Shown: positions 10,781 to 22,423 of the stretch, one piece after another
How the letters are laid out: each line of letters begins with the position of its first letter
Numbering within the stretch: the stretch's first letter is position 1
From: Malania oleifera
Lineage: Eukaryota; Streptophyta; Magnoliopsida; Santalales; Ximeniaceae
DNA: 64,000 bases
NCBI RefSeq assembly: GCF_029873635.1
Contig: NC_080428.1
Span: forward strand, 65,323,101-65,387,100
Reading direction: 5' to 3'
The notes under the pieces: generated by a model
What the model was told of the DNA's origin: nothing
Seen by the model: the letters and a program-made list of their open reading frames with translations, nothing else
Databases searched by the model: none
Position numbers and translations under genes: made by a program

Positions 10781-11539
10781 TAGATCTCCCAAATCTTAGG
10801 TAATGAATCCTTCAAAATTTCTATTTGAAATAATTTAAATTTTTGGCTTACTGACCTTTAGTTTAGTCCATTCGTTCGGCATATTGATTTCATTCCACTA
10901 TAATATTTTAGGGATCATTAAATTTGTATGCCCTGTGGCTTCAAAACAAATTGTTTGGCCTAGGGGTACATCCAAAAGATTGTAAGGAGGAGTTATTCCA
11001 GCTGTAAGAACCCTATAATGAATTTTGTAAAGATATCTAATACGAGACTTCTGTCTTTAAGATTGTCAGGGCTTAAGCTGATTGTAAAATCTGGATAGCA
11101 TTTGAAATAAACTGGCCCATTTGTGAGGGAAGGTTCTACCATCCCTAAGATTGATTATTTGTAATTTGAGATTCTAACATCTCTTAGACAGACTCAGAGA
11201 GAGTTGTTAAGACCTATTTTTGATAATGGTTTGATTCCAATTTGCACACAACCTATGTGGAGATTATTGAATCCTATTTTGCCATATTCTGTCAAGGATT
11301 TTTTTGGAAAGAAGATTTGTTGTATAAAATTTTTCTGTTAATTTGACATCAATTTCCTTCAATTTTTGCCCTATCATGGGTTTAAATTCCAAAACTTTGC
11401 CCTTTTTATAAATTATATTCTTATCTAAATCTGGTAATTTCCAATTTGAAAGTTCTTTATCATTCCAACATAATTCTTGACATATTGTTTTGCCAGTTTT
11501 ACAACCTAGATGGCTACTGGAACTCGAGACACTTAACAT
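10781..11539 (-). pseudogene. Movement-protein-like region of the endogenous pararetrovirus (disrupted)
   Basis: A 91-codon stretch at 11539-11264 is followed by broken frames to about 10800. These contain a segment with PVYFKCYPDFTISL and surrounding hydrophobic-aspartate pattern, resembling the core of 30K-superfamily movement proteins. It is the first gene on the minus strand, as in caulimovirids where the movement protein precedes the coat protein and polymerase. Stops occur near 11220-11260 and 10850-10980. The start of the viral copy is not marked by a target duplication or terminal repeat, as expected for non-integrase insertion. Confidence 0.52.
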
Positions 11540-12339
11540 GAGTCACAATCAAAACTCAATTTCACAAAATTGTTCAACCGAAATGAGCACTCCGGCTTTA
11601 CTGCCCTTCCTCATTCTCAACATTCAGGACTTGCTAACTTGGCCTATCGTCTTAAATTTCAAATGGTACACATCAAAATTAGCATTGGGCCCCAACCACA
11701 CCACCCCCCCAAAAAAAAAAAAAAGTTGAAATCACATCTCTAGACAGTCCCCCACATGCCCTCACACTCCAGCATGTGAAGCCAATTTAAGGCATGTTTC
11801 CGGCCTGAATTCATCTAACAGTGCTCGAATCCCTCTTTAAACATATTATTAAAGCTATTCGTGAAGTTTTTGGTCTAAAGATCTCATCCAGCGCCTGGGA
11901 AATGGTTGTTTGATACTTCCCAAAGCTATTTGTCAATATTTATTGAGTTTATCGGGGCCTAGAACAATGGTATTTGCTAAGTTAAATATTGAGTTTATCG
12001 GGGCCTAGAACAATGGTATTTGCTATGTTTTTTTATTTGTATGATATGTGCTTATGGTTTGCATTAGTTGTTGAAGGTTGTGCGTCTTGGGATGGAGTTG
12101 GTGAATTCTAAGAACATGTAGTTCAGTGTGTTTTTTTATCTGTTGCTTTATCAAGGTGATGTGTGTTGGGATGGAGTCCCAAACCCCAGAAGTGCCTCCC
12201 TTGTCAATCACTTGTTCAAGTGAACAAACGTACTATAATTGCCTCAGAGTAGGAGTATTCAAGGTTCCTGCAGTATCAAGCAACCCGACAAGCTTCTCAT
12301 CACATTGCATCTTTTGCTCAAACAAGTAATACCGTTTGA
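11540..12339. other. Intergenic or decayed transposon sequence with a 46-bp tandem duplication
   Basis: No gene is recognisable. A C7/A14 run lies at about 11704-11724. A 46-bp unit starting TATTGAGTTTATCGGGGCC is present twice in tandem (11941-11986 and 11987-12032). The last 200 bases may be decayed gag of the copia fragment that follows. Confidence 0.5.
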
Positions 12340-14190
12340 ATGTCATCAGGTATCTCTCCCACTAGTCCCTGGGTTATCAACTCTGCTGCTACTAACCATA
12401 TGATAGGTGTCACCAAGTTATCCTTATGGATGGTTCCACTACTACTATTAAAGGAATGGGAACAATAAATCCTACTCCCTCCATCTCTCTTTCTTCTATT
12501 TTTCACATTCCTAAATCCCCCTTTAATCTCATGTCTATTAGTAAAATTACAAAGTCACTAAATAGCTTTGTAACCTTCTTTCATGATTTTGTTCTTATTC
12601 AAAATTTGAAAACATGGAACACGATAGGCATGGGACATGAGGTGGGTGGACTTTACTACTTGGAGTCGCTCTCTTCTCCTATTGCTTGTAGTGCCACTAC
12701 CACACCACATCAAATCCACTGTTGCCTTAGCCATACATCATTAGACAAGTTAAAACAGCTAGTTCCTATTTTGAGTTTTGTGTTTAACCTTTAATGTGAG
12801 TCTTCTTAATGAGGAAAGCATTATCGTGTTCCCTTTGCCTACCAAGTCAATAAAAGAGCCATTAGCCCTTTTATGTTTTAGTCCATTCTGATATTTAGGG
12901 TCCTAGTCATGTCGCATCAAAGCTGGAGTTTAGGTACCTTGTTACATTTGTTGATGGCTACTTCAAAATGACTTTGTTGTATTGAATGAAAAACCATTTT
13001 GAGTTGTTTACTATTTTTTGTGCCTTCTGTTCTCAAATAAAGACTCAATTTGATATGCCAATTTGGATACATAATAACGATAATGCTAAGGAGTACTTCA
13101 ATACTCAGTTCACTACCTACATGACTAGCTCTAGCATGATCCATTAGTCGTACCACACTCCACAACAAAATGGAGTTGTAGAGCCCAAAAAAAAAAAAAA
13201 AAAAGAGACATATTCTTGGAGTAACTAAAATTCTATTGCATCAAATGAATGTCCCCGAACTTTTTTGGAGTGATATTGTGCTCACCACTTGTTCTCTCAT
13301 CAATAAAATACCACCCATATTCTTTTATCTTCCCTAAGGCTCCTTTGCTCTCCCTTTCTCCTCATATATTCAGCAGCGTGTCCTTCATTCATAAGTAAAA
13401 TCCAAGAAAGGATAAGTTGGATCCTTGTGCTAACAAATGTAGGGTTATTCCTGTACTCAAAAAGGATATTGATGTTATAGCCCAATTTTGCATAGATTCT
13501 CTGTCTCTACTAATCTCACTTTTTTTAAGTCTCACCATTCTATTATGATTTCTTGAGTTATGTTGGCCTCAAATGAGTTCTTCCCTTTGCCTAGCCTTCC
13601 TAATCCTAACATCTTCATCTAGTTTGAGTCCTCCTCGTCACTTGGATTGTCCCAATATGCAAGTGTACACACAACAACTCAAGAGAGGAGAGCCTCTCCA
13701 ACTTCCACTTCTACCCCTCCGGTTCCGTCTTTAGATGAGCCTCTTTCCTAAGCGATTGATCCTCCTATTGTTGTTTGAAAAGGTAAAACTCACTTGCACC
13801 CAACATCCAATTTGTAATTTTGTTTGTTATAGTTTCTTGTCACCCTCATACTACTGTTTTGCTAGTACTTTGTCAATGATAGAAGAAATGCATGTGCTAT
13901 AGGACAATGATGCTCAAGAGTTGATACATCTTCCTCCTAATAAGCATGCAGTTGGTTGTCGTTGAGTGGTGATCGTCAATCTAGATGGTTCCACGGCTTG
14001 ATTAAAGGCTCGCCTTATTGTTAAGGAACATACTCAGGTATATGGTTTGGACTGTTCAAACACAATCTCCCTTGTCACCGAAGTTGCCTTAATATGTTTA
14101 TTCATCTCCTTACCACCACCTATCACAAGCTTCCCACTAGTTAGATGTGAAGAATGATTTCCTATGGTCAATAAGGGCCAGGACTTTGGT
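12340..14190 (+). pseudogene. Ty1/copia pol fragment: protease, integrase, start of reverse transcriptase
   Basis: In shifting plus-strand frames the order is as follows. An aspartic-protease-like start (WVINSAATNHM, about 12367-12400) comes first. The pre-integrase domain is at about 12600-12770 (a TIGMGHEVGGLYYLESL segment followed by HCCLSHTSLDKLK). Pieces of the integrase core run from 12880 to 13330, and the first part of the reverse transcriptase from 13880 to 14170. The usual protease DSGA is changed to NSAA, an A17-18 tract interrupts the integrase at about 13188, and stops are frequent. No LTR is recognisable on either side. This is an old, immobile remnant on the opposite strand from the pararetrovirus. 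Confidence 0.78.
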
Positions 14191-15639
14191 GCACAAGAAC
14201 TTTTTTATTTATACGATTAAATTTTTACAATTATTCCCTAATAACCGTAAACTATTATAAATAATAAATCTAAACATATCATAGCCATTCAAATGAAATA
14301 ATTTTTATAATTATAAATCACCAAATATCATAGCCGTTCAACTCATATGTGATTAAAATGAGAAATATATATATATACATACATATATATATATATATCA
14401 TTAATATGAGGGCAACATAAAAATATCAGAGTTGTTCAACCCATTCACCTTGAATTAGGCTTTTAAAAGAACACCAAGAATTTAGTTCAAAAAAGAAAAG
14501 AGAATAATTAATATGAGAAGAAATAACAATTTAGAACAACATAAAAATACACTATGGCAAGAAATCATAATCTATAGTTCTGCCTCAAATTAGGGCTTCA
14601 AAAATAACTCTAAGAAACTAATTTCAAACAATAGGAATTTAACAATAAAATATCAAATTAACATGACAAGAATCAAGAAACAACACTACAACATTACAAC
14701 AATGTATAGTTCACTTCAAATTAGAGAAATCAAAAAATTTAATTTCAAACAAATAATTTACTAAAATTCACAATGTCAAGAAAAACATTAAATTAATGTG
14801 ATAAAGGATAACAATCTAGGGCTTACGTCAAATTAAGACTTTTAAATATATATTTTTTAAAACCCTATTTAAAATATTTTTAATTATTAATTAGCTAAAC
14901 CCTAGTTTAAATCTACTTGATGTGGATTAATTCCCAAATAAGCTTAGGAACAGAAAATTGCTAGGGCAGTAGGGTGAAAATTGGAGTGGTTTTCAGTTTT
15001 CACTCAATCACTTGCAAAGTGTACCTAGAGCTGGAGGTGCCGAGGTGGGGACGGAGCCACAAAGACGGGGGTAGACCGTAGATGGGACAGCCAGAGTCAT
15101 CAGAGTCACCAGGTGCCAGACTGGAGGCGCCAAGGTGGGGAGGGTGGAAGTACACATAGACACAGCCCACTGGGCCACAGGCTGTGAGGTCGTGAGGGGA
15201 GTTTAGGAGAGCAGAGTCAAAGAACGAGGCAGGGAGTTGGCCCAGTTGGGGGAGAGCAATCGAGCAATGCTGCTTGTTTTTTTATTTTAGAACAAATTTT
15301 GAAATGACCCTAGAAATTTTTTTAACTCAACCCCATGGATGTGTAAGGTGAGTGGATACAATTTATCAATTACCAAAAGCCACCCCCCCCCCCCCTTTTA
15401 CCCTACTACATATATACTAAGGGGTATTTTGTAAGGTGAGTGGCCCATGTATATACTATTGTATCAATGTTGTCTCACAACAATATCCATCTCTTTGATG
15501 CCCATAGTCTATAGTAAAAAAGAAAATATAAATTCTTAAAAAGTGCTTTAAACAAAAAAAAAAAAAAATTATTAGAGACTGCAGAATGTACAAGAGTAAA
15601 AAATTTTAAAAAAGAAAAAACAGGGAGAATAAAATCCTC
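14191..15639. other. AT-rich non-coding region with degenerate repeats
   Basis: From 14400 to 14860 a unit of very roughly 100-150 bp recurs in degenerate form, marked by CAAATTAGGGCTTCAAAAA-like blocks followed by AATTTAGTTTCAAA. At 15020-15170 a GC-richer stretch contains a duplicated block (GGAGGTGCCGAGGTGGGGA / GGAGGCGCCAAGGTGGGGA). A (TA)n-like run lies at 14365-14398 and a C14 run at 15384-15397. No coding sequence is evident. It may be the remains of an LTR element. Confidence 0.4.
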
Positions 15640-16320
15640 CCTTTACATCAAAAGTAAAAAATTACAAGTTTTTCGCAGTCTAAGCCCAAAACCAAACTCA
15701 ATGTAAAAAAGCCAACTGGTCGCTGCATGTCTTCCAAAGAGATGTGGCGAAAAAAACCCATTTGCTAACACCCACAATGAAGAAAGATAAGTCACTCTAC
15801 TCCAAAGCAAGTTACTAGATATAGCCAGTCCTTCAAAAATTCTAGCATTCCTTTCCTTCCAAACACACCAAATTATAGCCATAATAGAGCATCACCATAA
15901 AGCTTTCCTACCCTTTCCTTTATCAAAGCCTCTAAACATGCTGGTGCAAAATGCCCTCAATGTGGAAGAACAAACCAGTTCTCACAAAATATATCAAATC
16001 ATTCATTCCAAATTGCCACGTGTACGGACAATGAAGAAACAAATGTGCACAAAGCTCTCCACTCCTCAAGCAAAGAACACAAATATCCAGAGATGAGGCT
16101 TTATCAGGTTTTCTCTTCCAAGACAAGTTACTAGTACTAATTCTTACAAGCACCACAGTCCAAATGAAAGCTTTTATTTTTTAGGGAGCTTTGGCTTTCC
16201 AAGTGAATGAATACAAAGCAAATTTATCCACAATAAGATCATGAGTCAAACAAGAGAAAAAATATTTACAAGAGAATTCCCCATAAGTGTTTAAGCTCTA
16301 AACCCTTTTGTCACTCCCCA
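15640..16320 (-). pseudogene. LINE 3' end with zf-RVT-type domain (fragment)
   Basis: Minus-strand open stretches 16156-15932 and 15882-15643 encode the C-terminal zinc-binding region found after the reverse transcriptase of plant L1-type LINEs. The first has the pattern C-x2-C...H-x4-C (DICVLCLRSGELCAHLFLHC). The second begins AIIWCVWKERNARIF, the typical end of these proteins. The upstream part to about 16320 continues in broken frames. No poly(A) tail or target duplication is clear, so it is a truncated fragment. It differs from the internal LINE part at 1-880 and need not be the same copy. Confidence 0.75.
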
Positions 16321-16466
16321 AATAAGTATGAAAATAATCAAGCAACCTAGTCATGAGAGCCGACTAGACCATACCCAAAATTCAAGGGTCACTCCCCAAA
16401 TAAGTATGAAAAGAATCAAGCAACCAAATCATGAGGGCCAACTAGACCACACCCAAAATTTGAGGT
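16311..16466. repeat. 78-bp tandem duplication
   Basis: A unit starting TCACTCCCCAAATAAGTATG occurs at 16311-16388 and again at 16389-16466 with about ten differences. It lies between the LINE fragment and the 3' flank of the membrane-protein gene and has no coding potential. Confidence 0.85.
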
Positions 16467-16870
16467 AACCCTGGGGTCATCACTGCAATAACTAATTAAT
16501 AGAAGTGAAGTTCAACTAACATCTTAATATCCTCCTCTGCAAGAAGTGTTTTAGAAAACAAATACTTTGAAATGAACTACAATGCTCCCTAAAATGCAAT
16601 AGACTAAATTCACTATTTACAAGTGCACAAATGCCCCGTGCTACATAAAGAAATGAAGTTAAGAACCATTTACTAGCATTTATATACATATACAATGTTA
16701 CTCACTCATATTCATAGCAAATTACTAGAATATTTCAGATTTTGTGCAGAAGAACCAAAAAACTACATACCAAATATTTCAGTACCCATATAAAGACATG
16801 AATTTGAAGTTGAAGACATGAAAACATGACTATACGAGAAGCCCACTAAGCACTAACCTAATGGCCATCG

Positions 16871-17854
16871 TCAAGCTTGGATGATAGAAACAAGATGAGG
16901 GATCTTCTCATCATCAAAAGGCAAGCTGATGTACTCCCGAGCAAACTCCTCCGCAATCTCTAGCGCCAGCTCACCCTGCATAGCCTTACAACACATATAG
17001 AACACAGTATTGGCAGCTAAATTGTGCAGCATCAGCAATGATATGAGAGCTGAAGTCACCACAATTTGCACGACAAATGCCAAACTCCTCCAGCCATTAC
17101 TAGTTCCGTCCAAACCGAATGAAGAACTCGAGCTGATCCACACCAAAATCCCAATAAAAAACCCGAAAAACACAACCAAAGATAGCGATAACCCTCTCAT
17201 CCCTTTCACCAAATTCGTGCTCCGCCTCAGTGAGTCAATCCCCCAGCTCGATTCCACCACCACAACCACACCAGCCAAAGCCCAATTCACCTGCAAATAC
17301 ACCGCCGCCAGAAGTAGAACCATCGAACATATCACACAAAGACCGATAAAGTAAGGAGAATCGTAAGAAATTTGAAAACCCAGAAATCGAATCCCTCCCA
17401 AAACCAAAAACGCGAGTAGCCCAATAACAAAACCGATCCCCAAAACGGCAAGGTTCGCAAACACGGAGGTGACAAAGAGAGGTATGAAAGACTTGGAGAG
17501 AGACTTGACGGCGGAGGCAAGTTTCACGGGACGGCCGTAGAAGCCGTGGAATACGCTGAAGGTGATGGAGGCGAGGGCGCAGAGAGAGAAGAGGGCAAAG
17601 AGGAGGTAGACGATTGCGATCTGGAGGATCTTGCGAGTGGGAAGGTATTCGCGAGGAGAGGATTGGAGGAGGATTTGGTCGGGGTAAGAGAGGGTTTGGT
17701 GGAGGGTGGAGAAGACTGTGACGGTGAAGGAGACGGGGAGGAGGAAGAGGACGGAAAGGGCTAGGAAGTGGCGAGAATGGGCGTTGATAATCCGCTTTGA
17801 TTCGGAGAGGACTCCGCGTAAGTCTAGAGGTGCCGTCGGAAGTGGTGTCGCCAT
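16871..17854 (-). CDS. Six-pass plant membrane protein of unknown function
   Basis: A single open frame of 327 codons starts at ATG 17854 and ends with TGA at 16871. The base composition is clearly richer in G+C than the flanks, and there is no intron in the coding part. About six hydrophobic segments are visible, near residues 30-48, 76-102, 124-152, 160-192, 217-240 and 255-285, so it is a polytopic membrane protein. Around residues 195-215 it has VVVVESSWGIDSLRRSTNL followed by VKG, a signature shared with the gene at 59237. This resembles a plant-only family of multi-pass proteins without established function (in Arabidopsis, proteins with labels such as polyadenylate-binding protein 1-B-binding protein; the label is not evidence of that role). 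Organelle targeting is not evident. No TATA box is obvious upstream (17880-18000). Confident as a real gene, not as to function. Confidence 0.88.
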   Translation of the reverse strand: MATPLPTAPLDLRGVLSESKRIINAHSRHFLALSVLFLLPVSFTVTVFSTLHQTLSYPDQILLQSSPREYLPTRKILQIAIVYLLFALFSLCALASITFSVFHGFYGRPVKLASAVKSLSKSFIPLFVTSVFANLAVLGIGFVIGLLAFLVLGGIRFLGFQISYDSPYFIGLCVICSMVLLLAAVYLQVNWALAGVVVVVESSWGIDSLRRSTNLVKGMRGLSLSLVVFFGFFIGILVWISSSSSFGLDGTSNGWRSLAFVVQIVVTSALISLLMLHNLAANTVFYMCCKAMQGELALEIAEEFAREYISLPFDDEKIPHLVSIIQA

Positions 17855-18182
17855 GATTGAAGCGGAGCGAGGAGTTGCAGAGCTGAACTTGGGATGTGAA
17901 AATCTGACTAGAGGGGCGGATCGGCAGACGAGATTAATGTTAGGGATGATATTAGTTGGATAGGATTGATTTTAGTCGGATAGGATTGATTTTGGATGAT
18001 TCTACACACAACGTAAAAAGTGAAATAAAAGAAAGTATGAGGCATGCGTTTTTATTTTTATTAAGGGTAAAATAGTAAAATATATTAATTTAAATTTATC
18101 GTTTGCTTTGAAATTCAAAATTTTATAAACTTTTCTATCATATTTAATTTTTAAAATTACCTTCTCGATAAAAAGTAAACAC
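17855..18182. other. 5' flank of the membrane-protein gene, up to the copia LTR
   Basis: This should contain the promoter of the minus-strand gene. A 26-bp near-perfect tandem duplication (GGATAGGATTGATTTTAGTC type) lies at about 17950-17995. The copia 3' LTR starts only 329 bp upstream of the start codon, so the native promoter may be shortened or displaced by it. Confidence 0.5.
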
Positions 18183-18608
18183 TGTTATAAAATATGCAAA
18201 AAAATAAATAAAAAATTAAATAAATAGAAATAATACATAAATTTACATGGTTCGACTATGTCTACTTCACGAGCAGATGGGATCAAAAACTTCACTATCA
18301 CGGACAGAATTATAAGATGATTTAGAACTTACCTTATACAAAATATTGGAATTGACCTTGTACAAGATATCTGTTTTCTTTTTACCTCTCCTATTCTTTC
18401 TATATACCTTACTTACTTCAAGCATGTAAGTGAGTATACAACCATGCAATGTATATACGAGTGTGTAAAGATGTGTGTTCCAAATGTGAGGGGCAAGGTG
18501 CCCTTTTATAAGGCAATATGAATAACATGACATTTATTAGGGTGAGAAAACTGAAGTGGTGGAAGATGAGGTGACATTCACATTTTTCATAACCCATTTT
18601 TCATAACA
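18183..18608 (-). mobile_element. 3' LTR of a degenerate minus-strand copia element
   Basis: The 426-bp segment begins TGTTATAAAA and ends CATAACA, so it has TG...CA ends on both strands. It is directly preceded, in element orientation, by a polypurine tract (TAAGGGGGAG, 18609-18618 read on the minus strand). A closely similar segment starts at 53796 and shares the blocks ATTTACATGGTTCG, GATGGGATCAAAAACTTCACTATCAC and GGTGCCCTTTTATA. The preceding bases are AACAC, but the same five bases are not found after the other LTR, so the target duplication is not confirmed. Confidence 0.82.
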
Positions 18609-21600
18609 CTCCCCCTTAGATGTCACTCATATATTAATCCTTCTGTTAAGATCTTTAAGATATTTCATTCCAATTAAAGAACCAATTTCTTGAATGTTGT
18701 AGTAGGCAAAGTTTTGGTAAACAAATCTACTAGATTATCACTTGATCGGATCTACTGAACATTTATATCACCATCTTTTTGGAGTTCATGTGTATAAAAT
18801 AATTTTTGAAAGATATGCTTTGTTTTGTCACCCTTTATGTATCCTCATTTCAGTAGAATTATACATGCAGTGTTGTCTTCATATAAAACTGTTGGAATAT
18901 CCTCGATTAATTGAATACCACAATTTGTTTAGATATGAGAAATCATTAATCTGAACTACACGCATTCTTTACTAGTTTCATGGATAGCTAGTATTTTAGA
19001 ATGATTGGAGAATGTTACTGAAATCGTCTGTTTTATTGATTTCCAAGATATAACAGTTTTTTCGTAAAAAAAATACATATCCAGTTTGAGATTTAGCATT
19101 ATGAGTATCAGATAGATATCCAGCATCTGCATATCATACTAGTTGAGATTTGAAATCAAATGAGTAGAATAAACTCAAATCAAATGTTCCACTCAAATAG
19201 CGTAGAATGTGCTTAATTACATTTCAGTGTCGGCGAGTAGGAGTAAAGCTATATCTTGCTAGTATATTTACAATAAATGCAATGTCATGTATTGTTCAAT
19301 TGGCCAAATACATTAGAGAGCCAGTAGCACTTAAATATAGTACTTCAGGATTAAGTAATTTCTCTCCCTCATCATAAGGTCGAAATGGATCATTTTTAAT
19401 ATCAAGTAATCGCACCATCATTAGAGATCCCAAAGGATGAACTTTGTCCATATAGAATTGCCTTAACTTTTCAGTATATTTAGATTTGTGAACAAAAATT
19501 CCGTCATTTATATGTATGCCAAGACAATAATTTGTCTTTCATAAATCTTTCATCTCAAATTCCATCATTAAATAATTAGTAACTTTAATGAGCTCTTCAG
19601 GAGTCCCAGCTAAATTCAAATCATCAACATAAATAACAATTATAGTAAATATGGATTCTGATTTTTTAATAAAAATTGCATGGACAAATTAGATTATTTA
19701 TGAAACCTTCTTTCACAAGGTACTCACTTGATCGATTGTACCACATGCGTCCATATTACTTTAATCCATATAAAGAACTTTGGATTTTAATTGAATATAA
19801 ATTTATGGCTTTTGCTTCAGACAAATTAAATCCTTCAAGAATTTTCATATAAATTTTATATCCAACAATCCAAATAGGTATGTTGTTAGTACGTCAATAA
19901 GACGTATGCTCAGTTGTTCAGCGACTGCTAGCCCAATTAAAAATCGAAAAGTGATTCCATCAATTACGGGAGAATATGTCTCCTTATAATCAATTTTGGG
20001 TTCCTGTAAGAAACCTTGTGCCACAAGCCTTGCTTTATGTCGAGTAATTTTATTATTTTCATTTCGCTTCCGCACAAATACTCATTTGTATCCAACGGAT
20101 TTGACATCTTCTAATGTCTTGATTATAGGTCCAAAAACTTCTCTTTTTAATGGAGAGTTTAATTCTGATGCGGTAACCTCTTTCCATTTTGGCCAATCAC
20201 TTCTATATCAACATTCATTAATAGATTTAGATTCATGATCTTCATTACTTCTTGTAATGTCAATAGCTACTGCATATGCAAATATGTTGTTTACAACAAG
20301 TTTATTTTTATCTCACATTTCTCATGTGTAATGAATTGAGATCTCATAATTATTTTTAGGTACCTGTCCCTTTCAAGGGATGTCTCTTTAGGAGTTTTCT
20401 TTTTAGGAGATTTCTCTTCAATCCTCTTAAGGAGGTTCTATAATAGAGATTTCATTTTCAGGAGAAATGAGTATGTGAATGTTGAATGGATTATCCACCT
20501 CTATAGCCTCTTAAGGAGTGTTTACAGATTTCAATTTTCTCCTTTTGTGAGTTTTATCTTTTGCACCAACAGACCTTCCACGTTTAACTTGTGGTTTTAA
20601 GTTCATTAGCCAGCTATTGTCCTTCAGGGACATCAATACGTACTGGAATATTTGCAGTAGGTACATGAGATTTTAATATGGCATTGGTATCTGTAAAAGA
20701 ATCCGGTAATTGATTTGCAACCCCTTGCAAATGTATAATCTTCTGAATTTCAAGTTCACTTTAATTTGTATGAGAATCTAAATGAGATAAACTCATGGCA
20801 TTCCATGTGATTTCATGTTGTGCTTTAGACACTAATTTTGCTCCCCCTAATGTAGAGAATGTTGTTTCATCAAAATGACAATTTTAAAATCGTACTTTAA
20901 ACAAATCTCATGTTAAAGGTTCAAGATATTTAATAATAGAAGGGGAATCAAAACCAACATAGATATCAAGCTTACGTTGAGAACCCATTTTAGTTCTTTA
21001 AGGAGGGGCAATAGGAACATATATTGCGCAACCAAAAGTTTTTAAATAAAAAATATCAGGTTGTTGCCAATAAACTAATTGCATGGGTGAAAGATTATTG
21101 TGAGCAGTTGGCCTTATATGAACTAAACATGCAACATGAAGAATAGCATATCCTCTAATAAATTAAGGCAATTTGGTTCTCATAATCATAGTTTTAGCAA
21201 TGAGTTGAAGTCTCTTAATAAAAGATTCAGTTAAGCTATTTTGTATATGGGTATGAGTAACGAGATGTTCAACATCTATTCCAAGTGACATGCAATAATT
21301 ATCAAATGTTTGGGATGTAAATATACCAGCATTATCCAAACGAATTGATTTAATTGGATAATCGGGAAGATGAGCTCGTAATCTAATCAGTTGAGAAAGA
21401 AGTTTAACAAATGCAATATTACGAGTAGATGTATTGATCCGCATACATTTCCACGAATTCTCTGTCAGAAATTGGGTGATTCAAAACTTACTTTTGAAAC
21501 AAATGGTTTGACAATTAATTTCCCTTGAGAGCAAGCAGTACAAATGAAATCATTTGATAAAATAATTTTCTAGTTCTATAGTGGATGATCATGTGAATTC

Positions 21601-21831
21601 TTAATGATTTTTTCGCATCATTACATCTCTAGAATGTCTAAGACGATCATGTCAAAGTGTAAATAACTTTGGGTCTTTGCATTATTGGTGCAAGACATTA
21701 TATGATTCAACTGTTTTAATCTTTGTATAATACAATTCAGAAGATAAAGTTGACAGTTTTTCTAAAATTTGTTTCTTTCCATAAACAATAGAAGTAATAT
21801 AAATTGGAATTCTTTACCGCCTTCATTTGTT
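18609..21831 (-). pseudogene. Ty1/copia pol remnant (integrase, RT, RNase H), minus strand
   Basis: In element orientation (decreasing coordinates) the order is as follows. A pre-integrase zinc-site piece (HDRLRHSR, about 21630-21650) is followed by integrase core pieces (21480-21160 and on to 20950). The reverse transcriptase runs from about 20240, with ITRHKARLVAQGF at 20010-20050 and the catalytic YVDD at 19620-19631. RNase H carries YADAGYLSD at 19107-19133 and a C-terminal SQTGYVFF. That is the copia order with integrase before RT. Stops and frame changes are numerous and gag and protease are missing because a gypsy LTR interrupts the element at 21832. The end near 18609 is the genuine 3' end with polypurine tract. 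Confidence 0.88.
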
Positions 21832-22423
21832 GTAATGCACCAACTCGCCACGTGGGGTCCGGGGTGTTACTTTAGTGACGTTTGTGTTCCTAATACCATA
21901 TTCATTATATAAAAGCATTGGAAATAAATGATACAATCTTCAAAATACATTACCAGAGTTCTAAACTACCTTTATACGCAAAGGTCTCCAAATATCCATA
22001 TTATATACCATAATAAAATATAAAAACCAACTCAGTCCATACAACCATTATACACATCCAGGGACATCAGACCAAACTGAAACACATTAGAGTTTTTGTA
22101 GACACTCACAAAAACTAGTCATCACCCCGCCCCGAAGTTCACTTAGCTCGATCTCGAGATGATCTTGAAAAGATGATTTGTATATTGGGGAAAGACACTT
22201 CTCAGTAAGGCGGATTAAGTTAATATCAGTGTGTGGCCAACATGAGTTTTAGTGTATACAGAAATATCCAATTCTCCATTTAATCAAAATAATATTTGTA
22301 AATTGAACTCATACCTATACAGTTGAAAATACATAATATCCTGCACAACATAATCTGGCTCAATATAGCCCATTATACTTAAATCACGTATATGCATAGA
22401 TAACCAATCCTGATTGGACATCA
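21832..22423 (-). mobile_element. Gypsy LTR fragment, minus orientation
   Basis: The segment starts TGTAATGCACCAACTCGCCACGTGG, resembling the starts of the gypsy LTRs at 44944, 48305 and 56117 (TGTAACGCCCCGG type with CCACGTGGGG). It shares later blocks with them, including CTCGATCTCGAGATGATCTTG and GACACTTCTCAGTAAGG. It stops at 22423, where another gypsy element begins. No second half is evident, so this is a truncated LTR lying inside the copia pol remnant. Confidence 0.68.

Noticed and set aside
17546..17963. Glycine/glutamate-rich open frames antisense to the membrane-protein gene
   Set aside because: They are shadows of the GC-rich first part of the 16871-17854 coding sequence.
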